From: Anoxybacillus amylolyticus | GTDB taxonomy: Bacteria > Bacillota > Bacilli > Bacillales > Anoxybacillaceae | Direction: 5' to 3' | Length of the DNA: 64,000 nucleotides | NCBI RefSeq assembly: GCF_001634285.1 | Contig: NZ_CP015438.1 | Location: 430,501 to 494,500, forward strand | Notes under the pieces: generated by a model | What the model was told of the DNA's origin: nothing | What the model saw: the letters and a program-made list of their open reading frames with translations, nothing else | Databases searched by the model: none | Position numbers and translations under genes: made by a program | In this document: positions 1 through 8,207 of the stretch, piece by piece | Layout of the letters: every line of letters starts with the position of its first letter | How positions within the stretch are numbered: the stretch's first letter is position 1

Positions 1-655
1 TCACAGCTTCTATCACTTGCTTTTGCCGATCTTCTCTTCCAAACCCACCGCGCGGGTCACTATGGCGCATGCGCGCATATTTTAACGCCTTTGCCCCGTT
101 TAACGTAATGCGCCCCTTTGGAAACGTCGTCTTGTCATACGTAAACGCAAACGGATTATCGACGGTGATGCCGCCAACTGCATCGACGATGTCGCGAAAC
201 CCGTTCATATTGACTTTCACGTAATAGTCAATCGGAATATCAAGAAACTGTTCAACGGTCGCCATCGTCATCCCGACGCCGCCAAACGCATACGAATGGT
301 TAATTTTATCGAGCTTCCCTTTGCCGACGATTGTAGTGCGCGTATCGCGCGGAATGCTCACCATTTTCACCGACGGCTTATTCGGATTGACCGTCACGAC
401 GATAAGTGAGTCTGCCCGCCCACGGTCGCCTTTTCGCTCATCCACGCCGATAAACAAAAACGAAATCGGCGGCAAACGCCTTAACTCCACTGGTGTGGAA
501 CGCTTCATCGGCACTGGCCGCTCGGCTGGTTCGTGAATTTGTTGGGCGGTTTTTGTAAGCTCGTGGTAGAGAAACTGGCGGTATAGATAGAAACTCGCGA
601 AACTAACGACTAGCACGATGCCAAAAATGCCGATCCACTGTCTTTTTCTTCGCAC
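1..655 (-). CDS. LCP (LytR-CpsA-Psr) family cell-wall polymer ligase, 3' end off window
   Basis: LCP enzymes move lipid-linked glycopolymers from undecaprenyl pyrophosphate onto peptidoglycan at the outer face of the membrane. The first 218 codons are visible; the C-terminus lies beyond the left edge. The GTG start at 655 is preferred because an AGGAGAG ribosome site lies just upstream and an ATG two bases away is out of frame. A short basic N-terminus and one membrane segment (about residues 7-24) are followed by the LCP core. Family motifs seen are FIGVDERKGDRGRADSL, SIPRDTR, KINHSYAFGG and YARMRHSDPRGGFGRE, with the arginines and aspartates that bind the pyrophosphate. A second LCP gene sits at 62272-63306, so two family members bracket the surface locus. 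Which polymer each one handles cannot be told from sequence. Confidence 0.93.
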   Translation of the reverse strand, partial: MRRKRQWIGIFGIVLVVSFASFYLYRQFLYHELTKTAQQIHEPAERPVPMKRSTPVELRRLPPISFLFIGVDERKGDRGRADSLIVVTVNPNKPSVKMVSIPRDTRTTIVGKGKLDKINHSYAFGGVGMTMATVEQFLDIPIDYYVKVNMNGFRDIVDAVGGITVDNPFAFTYDKTTFPKGRITLNGAKALKYARMRHSDPRGGFGREDRQKQVIEAV

Positions 656-792
656 ATGCCGCACTCTCCTTTTTCTATAGCCTTTGTTTCCTTTCTGTGA
701 ATGATTCTTTGTGAAAATGAAAATGTTTTCCAACTGCCAAAAAAGCAGGCAATCGTGTAAGATAAAGATAGATAGGAGAGAGGAGAAAGAAG

Positions 793-2133
793 ATGAAAAT
801 TGCTGTAGCAGGAACTGGGTACGTGGGGCTTGTGACAGGAACGTGCTTAGCAGAAATGGGGCAGACGGTCGTTTGCTTCGATGTTCAGGAAGAGAAAATA
901 GCAGCATTACAACAAGGGCGTTCCCCTATTTACGAGCCAGACCTAGAACAACTAATCGAAAAGAATATGGAAGCAGGTCGATTGTCTTTTACCGCAGAAG
1001 AAAAAGAAGCTTACGGAGAAGCAGATATCGTTTTTCTTGCCGTGGGCACGCCGGAAAAAGAAGACGGTTCGGCGGATTTAACGTATATTGAAGCAGCGGT
1101 TTCTTCGATTGCACAAAATATGACGAAAGACATCGTACTTGTGACGAAAAGCACAGTGCCAGTTGGTACAAATGAGCGCATGCGCGTGATGATTGAGCGA
1201 TGGAAACCGCGGTTTTTGCGGGCGAGCGTCATTTCGAATCCAGAGTTTTTGCGAGAAGGTTCGGCGATTCACGACTGGTTTTACGGCGACCGCATCGTCA
1301 TCGGCGCAAGCGAAGCGGATCGAGAGGCAGCAGAACTACTTATTCGCCTATACGAACCGCTTGGAATTCCAATCGTTCGGACGGATTTAGCGAGCGCGGA
1401 AATGATTAAATACGCCTCGAACGCTTTTTTAGCGACCAAAATCAGTTTTATTAATGAAATTGCCAATATTTGCGAAAAAGTGGGAGCAACGATTGATGAC
1501 GTTGCTTATGGAATCGGGCTGGACAAGCGAATCGGCTCGCATTTTTTGCGAGCGGGCATCGGCTATGGCGGTTCTTGTTTTCCGAAAGATACGAAAGCGC
1601 TCGTGCAAATTGCGGGTAACGTTCAGCACCAGTTTGAGCTGCTTGAAGCAGTCATTCAAGTGAATAACCATCAGCAAGCATTATTAGTGGAAAAAGCGAA
1701 GCAGTACATGTCGTTGCGCGGAAAAAACGTTGCTTTGCTTGGCTTAGCGTTTAAGCCGAACACGGACGATGTGCGAGAGGCAGCGTCGATTGTGATCGCA
1801 AATCGACTTTTGGCGGAAGGAGCGCATGTCGTCGCCTATGACCCGATTGCGACCAATAACGCCAAAAGGCATTTGCCTTCCTCCGTCCGATACGCCCGCT
1901 CGGTGACAGAAGCGATTCGCGATGCCGATGCGGCGTTCATCGTCACGGAATGGGACGTTATTAAACAAACACCGCTTTCGGTCTTTCGCGAAAAAATGCG
2001 CATCCCTATCATTTTCGACGGCCGCAACTGCTATTCGCTAGAAGAAGCAAAACAAGCGAATGTGACGTACGTCTCCATCGGACGAGCGGCGGTCGTGGGG
2101 GAGGGGTGTGAAGTAAAAAAAGGAAAATATTAA
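793..2133 (+). CDS. ugd: UDP-glucose 6-dehydrogenase
   Basis: Predicted NAD-dependent, two-step oxidation of UDP-glucose to UDP-glucuronate in the cytoplasm. The 446-residue protein has the usual family length. The N-terminal Rossmann motif is GTGYVGL (residues 7-13), and the catalytic cysteine is in GGSCFPKDTKAL (Cys262). The C-terminal UDP-binding domain carries GLAFKPNTDDVREA. A strong ribosome site (GGAGAGAGGAG) precedes the ATG. It stands alone, divergent from the LCP gene. UDP-glucuronate could feed a teichuronic-acid-like polymer or another surface glycan; GtaB at 56173-57036 would supply its substrate UDP-glucose. A second, more distant nucleotide-sugar dehydrogenase (47986-49299) is better assigned to a UDP-HexNAc substrate. 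The family call is firm; the polymer served is inferred. Confidence 0.93.
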   Translation: MKIAVAGTGYVGLVTGTCLAEMGQTVVCFDVQEEKIAALQQGRSPIYEPDLEQLIEKNMEAGRLSFTAEEKEAYGEADIVFLAVGTPEKEDGSADLTYIEAAVSSIAQNMTKDIVLVTKSTVPVGTNERMRVMIERWKPRFLRASVISNPEFLREGSAIHDWFYGDRIVIGASEADREAAELLIRLYEPLGIPIVRTDLASAEMIKYASNAFLATKISFINEIANICEKVGATIDDVAYGIGLDKRIGSHFLRAGIGYGGSCFPKDTKALVQIAGNVQHQFELLEAVIQVNNHQQALLVEKAKQYMSLRGKNVALLGLAFKPNTDDVREAASIVIANRLLAEGAHVVAYDPIATNNAKRHLPSSVRYARSVTEAIRDADAAFIVTEWDVIKQTPLSVFREKMRIPIIFDGRNCYSLEEAKQANVTYVSIGRAAVVGEGCEVKKGKY

Positions 2134-2206
2134 TGAAAAAACTATTTCCTGTTTTCATTCGTCCGCTTACAATAAATGTATGATTTTATTTTTGGGGGTC
2201 AAAATA

Positions 2207-2986
2207 ATGAAAAAATGGATGGCAGGTTTTATCATGGCGTTCGCTGTTGCACTTAGTGTGTTCGGTTGGAATGGGCAAACCACCGAGGCGAAAGTGCTAT
2301 GGGGAAATTTGGAGTTAAAAAAGGGGACGATTGGAAAAATCATTATCGTGAGAAACACAACGCTTTACCAATGGAAACAAAACAAGATGCAAGCAGTTCG
2401 GGCATTGAAAAAAGGGCAGCAATACCGCGTCTATAGCACGAAAACGATCGAAGGTGCGCTCTTTTACGGTGTAGGAAGCGGCTTGTACGTGTCAAAAAAC
2501 GCGAACGTCCAGTACGTGGCGCTTTCGTCGCAGCAATTTACGGCGTTAGTGAAGCAGGCATTAAAAGGGGAGTATGAGCTCGTAAGTGGGAAAGAAAAAG
2601 TGTCGTTTGTCATTGAAAAGCAGGAAGGGAACGAACTGACAGGCTGGTATTTTTATGATGAAAAAGACCCGTTGCCGCTTGAAGGAACGATCGATGGGAA
2701 CGTCGTGACATTAAGGGCTTATTTTGATGACCGGTATGCACAAATTTTAAACTCGGTGTCGTACTTGCAGCAATATAATGTACCGCAAGCGGAAATCGAG
2801 GAAGTGGCGAAGCAACTAATGAACAACGACGATTATTACATGCAGTTTCAATTTACGATTAAAAACGATCCAGAGCAGTTTGCTGGGCAGTTTCGCTTGC
2901 CGGATTTATTTATCGACGACCGTTATGATGTCACTGGAGTCGTGTTGAGCGATCCTTTTTCTGTTCAGGTGAAAAAGCTAGATTAA
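2207..2986 (+). CDS. Secreted protein with shared 'WDG/GQIG' domain, function unknown
   Basis: A 259-residue protein not recognised as a named family. The ATG at 2207 is chosen because GGGGGTC lies about 7 bases upstream and the product then begins with a clean Sec signal (MKK plus a hydrophobic stretch, cleavage probably after TTEA near residue 27). Residues about 28-105 match a domain also found in the proteins at 27253, 32757 and 34173: LWGNLELKKGTIGK, then a central W, RALKKGQQYRVY, then a glycine-rich GVGSGLYV strand. Here the usual W-D/E-G is W-G. The rest (about 106-259) looks like a beta-rich globular domain with no catalytic motif I can name. A terminator follows directly, so it is probably monocistronic. 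Confidence 0.8.
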   Translation: MKKWMAGFIMAFAVALSVFGWNGQTTEAKVLWGNLELKKGTIGKIIIVRNTTLYQWKQNKMQAVRALKKGQQYRVYSTKTIEGALFYGVGSGLYVSKNANVQYVALSSQQFTALVKQALKGEYELVSGKEKVSFVIEKQEGNELTGWYFYDEKDPLPLEGTIDGNVVTLRAYFDDRYAQILNSVSYLQQYNVPQAEIEEVAKQLMNNDDYYMQFQFTIKNDPEQFAGQFRLPDLFIDDRYDVTGVVLSDPFSVQVKKLD

Positions 2987-2991
2987 AAGAC

Positions 2992-3020
2992 AAAAGGTTC
3001 GCATCGGCGAGCCTTTTCTT
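2992..3020 (+). terminator. Rho-independent terminator after the 2207-2986 gene
   Basis: AAAAGGTTCGC pairs with GCGAGCCTTTT (one G-T pair) around a 4-base ATCG loop, followed by a T-rich tail. Confidence 0.75.
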
Positions 3021-3119
3021 TTGGTGAGAAAAAATCGAGGATATTTTTTTGTAAAAAAAGTTCTCGATGTGCAGATGGAGGCATATACATGTAAGGTGTG
3101 CGCCGTTTTGTCATCGTTC

Positions 3120-3136
3120 TGTAATGAAATTGTAAC
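3120..3136 (+). promoter_or_regulatory. WalR (YycF)-like binding site upstream of the S-layer gene
   Basis: TGTAAT-GAAAT-TGTAAC matches the TGTWAH-N5-TGTWAH consensus of the wall-homeostasis regulator WalR at every position. A second perfect match lies before the NlpC/P60 gene (39560-39576). Position relative to the real promoter is unknown. Confidence 0.5.
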
Positions 3137-3322
3137 CGATTCGATACGAGAATTGACGAAAAAATTTGGATTTAAGACTAGAAATTACGAGAAAAATGTA
3201 TTATTATAGTAAACGTGGAGCGATGGGGAATAAACATCAAGATATAGCAACATACGCACCATTTACTTCTATTGCCTACTGATAGGTTAATAGGAATGTT
3301 TTGACCCCGTTAAACCTTTTAG

Positions 3323-3359
3323 GCAATGATTTTACTAATCTTTGTTTAGTACTCATTGC
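3323..3359 (+). promoter_or_regulatory. Leader hairpin before the S-layer ribosome site
   Basis: GCAATGA and TACTAA on the left arm pair with TTAGTA and TCATTGC on the right arm (13 pairs, 7-base loop, small internal bulges). No T-run follows, so this is not a terminator. It may stabilise the mRNA or expose the ribosome site. Confidence 0.45.
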
Positions 3360-3396
3360 TCTAAAGTTTAGATAAAGAAGGGAGACGTACTACTCT

Positions 3397-4242
3397 ATGG
3401 ACAAAAAGAAAGCTATTAAACTAGCGACAGCAAGCGCAGTTGCTGCAAGTGCGTTTGTCGCTGCAAATCCGAACGCTTCTCAAGCGGCTACTAATGTTGC
3501 TTCTGTTGTAAGCCAAGCAAAAGCACAATTCAAAAACGCTTACTATGCTTACAGCCAAGTAACAAGCACTGGTCAATTTGCAGACATCAACAAAGTATAC
3601 GCTGAGTACAACAAAGCGAAAAAAGCATACGCTGATGCGGTAGCATTAGTGAAAAAAGCAGGCGGCGCAAACAAAGACGCATTGCTTGCAGATTTGGATG
3701 CTACATACAACGAGTACGTAGCAAAACGCGTTGTCACTTACATCGACGCATACAACTATGCAGTGAAATTGGACGCAATGCGTAAAGACTTGCAAGCGGC
3801 TGTTGATGCGAAAGATCTTGTAAAAGCAGAAGATCTTTACAACAAAATTTCTTATGAGTTGAACAAACGCACAGTGATTTTAGATCGCGTGTATGGACAA
3901 ACAACTCGCGACTTGCTTCGTTCTCAATTCAAAGCAGCTGCTCAACAACTTCGCGACAGCTTAATGTATGACATCACAGTTTCTGTGAAGCTAAAAGCTG
4001 CGGAAGAAGCAACAAACAAAGGCGACCTAGCTGCAGCTGAAAAAGCATTAGCAGAAGCTCAAGACGCATTAACAAAAGCAACTGCGTTCAAAGCGGATTT
4101 AACTACAAAACAAGCAACTGTAAAAGCTGCGTATGAGGCGAAAGTTGCTCCTGCGGTTGTAGGTGTAAGTGCGGTTAACTCTAGAACAGTACAAATCAAA
4201 TTTAATAAACCAACTGTAGTTGAGCAATTTCAATTACAATAA
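3397..4242 (+). CDS. sbsC-like: S-layer protein SbsC-like, N-terminal part truncated by an insertion sequence
   Basis: N-terminal fragment of an S-layer protein. A Sec signal (MDKKKAIKL, hydrophobic core, cleavage probably after NASQA near residue 30) precedes an all-helical, Lys/Ala/Tyr-rich region (about 31-265) closely resembling the SbsC domain that binds the secondary cell wall polymer: VVSQAKAQFK, AEYNKAKKAYADAVAL, RVYGQTTRDLLRSQFKAAA. The native frame ends inside the codon following KFNKP (272 codons); the last nine residues and stop come from the insertion sequence at 4214. The fragment therefore keeps signal and anchor but loses the self-assembly domains. Codons are very biased and lysine/alanine-rich, as expected for a highly expressed surface protein. 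If translated, it would give a small secreted polymer-binding protein. Confidence 0.92.
   Translation: MDKKKAIKLATASAVAASAFVAANPNASQAATNVASVVSQAKAQFKNAYYAYSQVTSTGQFADINKVYAEYNKAKKAYADAVALVKKAGGANKDALLADLDATYNEYVAKRVVTYIDAYNYAVKLDAMRKDLQAAVDAKDLVKAEDLYNKISYELNKRTVILDRVYGQTTRDLLRSQFKAAAQQLRDSLMYDITVSVKLKAAEEATNKGDLAAAEKALAEAQDALTKATAFKADLTTKQATVKAAYEAKVAPAVVGVSAVNSRTVQIKFNKPTVVEQFQLQ
4206..4213 (+). repeat. Left 8-bp target-site duplication of the insertion sequence
   Basis: TAAACCAA directly abuts the left inverted repeat and is repeated exactly at 5577-5584. Confidence 0.95.
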
Positions 4243-4262
4243 TTACCATGTAAAAGAGACAA
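4214..4262 (+). repeat. Left terminal inverted repeat of the insertion sequence
   Basis: Begins CTGTAGTTGAGCAATTTC and ends near AGAGACAAA; imperfect inverse of 5530-5576. Confidence 0.85.
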
Positions 4263-4274
4263 ACAGGGTACCCC

Positions 4275-5456
4275 TTATGCCACGTGGAGCTGTTTTTTCA
4301 CGGTATCAATGGGAATATTTTGTTTCGCTGCATGGTAAATGAACTCCACGAGGCTATGTCCTTTTCTCTTGCGCAGGAGATCGAGCCCATCCGAAAAATC
4401 GCTGTTAGACTCGAATAGGCTGTACACGTAAGCAAGCTGCACCAAGATCCAGTAACGTTTCACCGCTCGATGATGACGAACGCGGTACCCATCGAGTTTC
4501 AGCTGGTCTTTCGCTTGACGGAAAAAACATTCGATCGACCAACGCTCGGCATAGTAGCGCAAGATGTCTTCGTCGCTTAGCTCCCAATCGGTGCTCAAGA
4601 CGCAATGAAGATGTTCCGGTGTCATCGGTTGATCGGCTTTCCAAACAAGTAGCACCACCGCATCATCGAGACCGTTGAGCGCTCCTTCGTAACGATAGAC
4701 GCGATAGCGCTCTTCTCCCACCGTGACGAGGCGGGTGTCATTCGGTTCGAGATAGCGGGCAAACTGCTTCGCTTGGATGGCGATGCCTTTCGGATAGAGA
4801 ATCCGGTTCGTCTTAAGCATCGCGATGACGTGGAACCCTTTTTTCAAGCAGGCTTCCACGAGTGCTTTCGATGGATACCAAGAGTCCATCAGTACATAAA
4901 CAGGACGACTCACATCCAAAGAAGAAAGCATCTCAATCGCGAGTTTTCCTTTGCTTTTTCCAGCCTCCTTGTCGTAGGGGCGAAAAGCAAACGGAAACGC
5001 TTGAGTCATCGTATGAACCATGAGCCAAACGAGAGAATGCCCCCAAATCGATTTTTTCTCTGTGTGAGAATAATGCCAATCACACCCTTGAATAGCGCAT
5101 GTTGCCCGTGACGAAGGCTTCGTTTTTTGGCAAATCGTATCATCGATGGAAACAAAAATGGGTTGATTCTTCTGTTTGGCGATGCGTTCGACACGATGAA
5201 GCATCCACTGCTGGAGTTTGCGGAGCAATGTCTCTTCATCCCACGGACTTTTCGTGAAAAAATGGCTCAGTGTCGTGCGATGGTTCGGATGAAAACTCCC
5301 ATGATGTAGATCGGTCAACGTTCCCGAAAAACCTTTCGTCACCATCGCATCCACGATATGAACGAGATGCTTCATCACAGGTTTCGAGAAATAAAGCGCC
5401 AACCCCAACGTCGTGAAAAACTTGTGGATTCCTTGATGATGTGCTAATCTATTCAT
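4275..5456 (-). CDS. IS4-family transposase (DDE)
   Basis: Catalyses cut-and-paste movement of the element. The 393-residue protein starts at ATG 5456 (MNRLAHHQGIHK) with AGGAGG about 10 bases upstream; an in-frame ATG 39 bases further up lacks such a site. The RNase-H-fold triad is visible: Asp in FVSIDDTICQK, Asp in YVLMDSWYPSK, and Glu in YAERWSIECFFRQAK, which is the full Y-R-E-K signature of IS4-type enzymes. The frame is uninterrupted and the ends are intact, so the element looks capable of transposition. No passenger gene is present. Confidence 0.95.
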   Translation of the reverse strand: MNRLAHHQGIHKFFTTLGLALYFSKPVMKHLVHIVDAMVTKGFSGTLTDLHHGSFHPNHRTTLSHFFTKSPWDEETLLRKLQQWMLHRVERIAKQKNQPIFVSIDDTICQKTKPSSRATCAIQGCDWHYSHTEKKSIWGHSLVWLMVHTMTQAFPFAFRPYDKEAGKSKGKLAIEMLSSLDVSRPVYVLMDSWYPSKALVEACLKKGFHVIAMLKTNRILYPKGIAIQAKQFARYLEPNDTRLVTVGEERYRVYRYEGALNGLDDAVVLLVWKADQPMTPEHLHCVLSTDWELSDEDILRYYAERWSIECFFRQAKDQLKLDGYRVRHHRAVKRYWILVQLAYVYSLFESNSDFSDGLDLLRKRKGHSLVEFIYHAAKQNIPIDTVKKQLHVA

Positions 5457-5529
5457 GAGACATGAACCTCCTTGTGTGAATGGTTGGTAGCACATCTATT
5501 CTAACCAAGGAATCGGGTTCATGTCTTCT

Positions 5530-5576
5530 TTTTTGTCTCAATGTAAATTTATGTTATCGATTTTGCTCATCTACAG
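5530..5576 (+). repeat. Right terminal inverted repeat of the insertion sequence
   Basis: Ends GCTCATCTACAG; its reverse complement matches the left end imperfectly over about 47 bases. Confidence 0.85.
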
Positions 5577-5584
5577 TAAACCAA
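5577..5584 (+). repeat. Right 8-bp target-site duplication of the insertion sequence
   Basis: TAAACCAA, identical to 4206-4213. Keeping one copy rejoins the S-layer reading frame as KFNKPIDAST. Confidence 0.95.
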
Positions 5585-7458
5585 TTGATGCTTCAACTGT
5601 ATTAGTTGATAAAGGTACTACTGATACGTCTGATGACACGTTGAAGACTACTTCAATTGTGTTTACTGCGCTTGATGGGCAACCTGCTATCAGCCAAACA
5701 GATATTAAAGCATCTTTAAGCGATGATAAGAAAACTTTGACATTAGTTGCTGCTAACAGTGATTTCTTTACAAAACGTTACGTTGTTGATATTAAGAACG
5801 TTAAAACAACTGATGGCAAAGATGTTCCTGCGTACACAACAACGATTGATACAACTGATTCAGTAAGACCTGCGGTTCTATCTTATTCTTATGCAGATAA
5901 CGGCTTAACGTTAAAAGTTAAATTCTCTGAGCCGTTAAATAGCGTTGGTACAGTGAAGCTTTATGATGGAACGACTGAAATTTCAGTATCTCCAAGCTTT
6001 GCTGCTGGCAGCGATGAAATGACAATTAACTTAGCTTCTTCGTCTGTGCCAGTAAATAAAGCCTTAACATTGAAAATCTTTGGCGCTGTTGATTATAACG
6101 GAAACGTAATTAATCCAAACCCAGCAGAGCTAACAGTTATGAAAACTACTGTTGATACAACTAAACCTACTGTTCAAAGCGTTGAAGCAGTAAACGACAA
6201 GACTGTTAAAGTTACATTCAGTGAAAAATTATTAGGTAATCCAACAATTAAAATTGGCGGTACTACTGCTGCTTCCGTTTCTGTTGATTCTACAGGTTTA
6301 GTTTATACAGCAACATTGAATAGTGCTCAACCTGGAATTCAAGCAGTTGAAGTAAGCAGCTATACAGACCTTGCTGGTAACGCAGGAGATGCTTACACGA
6401 AAGTAGTTAATTTGCAAGCTGATAGAACGGCACCAAAACTAGTAAGCAGCCAAGTAGTGAAAATTAATGGTGTTGAAAACCTTGTTCTTACATTTGATGA
6501 GGAAGTAACTACTCAAAACGCTATTACTGTTATTCGAAACACTGATAATTATGTTGATGAAAACAATGTGCGTAAAGCTGTTGGTGTAAACGTTACAACG
6601 GATAGCGTGAACTTTAAGTTGTATAACCCTGTAAATGGTAAATCAAAATCTGTTACATTAGATATCTCTTCCTTACCGAAAGGAACATATACAGTTACTT
6701 TACCAAACGGTTTAGTACAAGACTTAGCTTCAAGCCCTAACGCTTATGCTGAAGGTAAGCAAATTACATTTGTACGCGGCACTGATAGCTTAACTACAAA
6801 ACCAGCTCTTACTAGCGTTGATACAAATGGCGTTGAAGTAGTAGACAACAACACATTGTGTTTCACGTTTACTCAAAACTTAGATGCTTCTGCGCTTAAC
6901 TTGTCTAACTTTAATATTAACGGTTTAGCTTTATCTAAAGCTGTATTTGATGGAGCAACGAATAGAATTCTTGTAACTCTTGCTCCGGGAGCTAATACTT
7001 GGACAGGAGCTCATGTAATTACAGTAAGCAACATTAAAAACGTATCTGGTCTTGTAATGGATACAGTTACTACTACTGAAACTATGAAAGAAAATGTAGC
7101 TCCAACATTTACAGCAACATTAACTAGCGCAGATGTAATTAGAGTAGACTTTAGCGAACCAGTTGCTAACTCTACTATTTCTACTGTACTTTCTGGCTCT
7201 AACTTCACTGTTAAAGTAGATGGTGTTTCAAATACAGTAGCAGGAGTTTATGAAGACAGCGCTGCTGGTACTGTGGTAGTTGGCAACAAAGGATACAAAA
7301 CAGTTTACTTAAAACTTTCGTCACGAGTAACTGATTTAACGAAACCAATTACTGTTTCTGCTACCGGTATCGTTGACGTTGATCAAATTGGAGCAATTAC
7401 ATCTTCGAATGTTGTAGGAAACACTGTTTCAAGTGACGTAGTAAACGTTGCAAAATAA
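5585..7458 (+). pseudogene. sbsC-like: S-layer protein SbsC-like, detached central and C-terminal part
   Basis: Continuation of the gene that starts at 3397. Joining 3397-4213 to 5585-7458 gives 2691 bases, exactly 897 codons with stop and no frameshift. This part encodes about 620 residues of tandem SbsA-type Ig-like/bacterial Ig modules with recurring phrases (VKFSEPL, VTFSEKL, LTFDEEV, VDFSEPV, each followed by DLAGN or IVDVDQ-like loops), the self-assembly region of SbsC-type S-layers. It ends VVNVAK without a sorting signal, as expected when anchoring is N-terminal. There is no internal stop or decay, which argues for a recent disruption. It now lacks its own signal peptide and promoter. 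Confidence 0.92.
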
Positions 7459-7489
7459 TATTTTAGGTGTGTGATTGTTTCAAAATGAG

Positions 7490-7528
7490 AAGTCCTGCAG
7501 AGAGATATCTCTCTTGCAGGACTTTTTA
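7490..7528 (+). terminator. Strong terminator after the S-layer gene
   Basis: AGTCCTGCA (7491-7499) pairs with TGCAGGACT (7515-7523), enclosing a GAGAGATATCTCTC palindrome, then a T-run. The stem is unusually long and stable, as expected after a very highly transcribed gene. Confidence 0.85.
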
Positions 7529-7699
7529 CTTATACTCTAATGATATCTTGCTCTGTTTATTGTATAAAATTTGAATAAATTTACCCTTTTTTAGAGATCA
7601 TGGGTATATTTATTTGAAGAAACACTTGCTTTATTGAGAATAATCTACTAAAATTTACAGGTAGAGGATTGTCGATTTTTAGTAGAATGAGGCGAATGG

Positions 7700-8185
7700 A
7701 TGATGAGTGAAAGACTGAGTCGATATGTATTCTACGGCCTTATTATTTTCGTTCTTATAGGTATTAGCTATGCTTATTGGAAAGGAGAACGGCAAGACCA
7801 GCAGTTTAAGCAGGATTATATTCAGTATCAGCAAGCTTTTGAATGGATCAAGCAAGGCAACGGGGAGCAAGCGCTACCGTTATTACAACCGCTTTTAAAA
7901 AAATACCCAGATCGTTATAACATTATGCGCTATGTTGGGTTAGCCTATGCGATGAAGAACGACTTTCAACATGCGTCTCTTTATTATGAAAAAGCTATTA
8001 CACAACGGCCTTTCCTGCAGGAAGATCCGATTTTCACATTACAGTTCGGCGAAATTTTGTATTTTAATGGGGAGTACGCAAAGGCGAAGGCATATCTCGA
8101 AAAAAGTAAGCAGCTGCCGGGATCCGAAAACTACCATTCTAGAATTGATGAACTTCTGACCCTCATTCATCAACGAACAAAATAA
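7700..8185 (+). CDS. Membrane-anchored TPR protein of the glycan cluster
   Basis: A 161-residue protein with one N-terminal membrane segment (about residues 9-26, FYGLIIFVLIGISYAYW) and then tetratricopeptide-like helices, including ALPLLQPLLKKYPDRYNIMRYVGLAYAM and ASLYYEKAITQRP. It is 22 bases upstream of the O-antigen-ligase-like gene and on the same strand. TPR proteins often accompany Wzy/ligase-type enzymes, as in pilin and S-layer glycosylation, so an accessory role in glycan transfer at the outer membrane face is plausible. GAGGCGAATGG provides the ribosome site. It contains no enzyme motif. Confidence 0.75.
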   Translation: MMSERLSRYVFYGLIIFVLIGISYAYWKGERQDQQFKQDYIQYQQAFEWIKQGNGEQALPLLQPLLKKYPDRYNIMRYVGLAYAMKNDFQHASLYYEKAITQRPFLQEDPIFTLQFGEILYFNGEYAKAKAYLEKSKQLPGSENYHSRIDELLTLIHQRTK

Positions 8186-8207
8186 TCGCTACATAAGGTG
8201 GATGTCT

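Larger units (their letters stand above)
3018..3396 (+). other. Long upstream/leader region of the S-layer gene
   Basis: About 380 bases without a convincing gene precede the S-layer start. The stretch holds a WalR-like box (3120-3136), a 13-bp-stem hairpin (3323-3359) and the ribosome site AAGGGAG (about 3378). Long structured leaders are common on S-layer mRNAs, where they often stabilise an abundant transcript. A sigma-A -10-like TATTAT/TATAGT lies near 3202-3210, but no good -35 is placed correctly, so no promoter is asserted. Confidence 0.5.
4214..5576 (-). mobile_element. IS4-type insertion sequence, 1363 bp, inside the S-layer gene
   Basis: The element runs from CTGTAG at 4214 to CTACAG at 5576. 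Its ends are imperfect inverted repeats of about 45-50 bp: CTGTAGTTGAGCAA on the left against CTGTAGATGAGCAA (reverse complement) on the right, with similarity continuing to GAGACAAA. An 8-bp direct repeat flanks it. One transposase gene on the minus strand fills it, opposite to the S-layer gene. The Y-x2-R-x3-E-x6-K signature points to the IS4 superfamily. The target duplication length and ends should allow exact assignment in ISfinder. Confidence 0.95.

Noticed and set aside
3021-3209. Open frame of 62 codons upstream of the S-layer gene
   Set aside because: No ribosome site and no family resemblance; it overlaps the WalR-like box in the leader. Treated as chance.
5521-5584. ATG and AAGGA inside the right end of the insertion sequence that could restart the downstream S-layer half with a hydrophobic stretch
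   Set aside because: The hydrophobic stretch (about 10 residues) is too short and lacks a basic start for a good signal peptide, and no outward promoter is evident. Not called as a gene.
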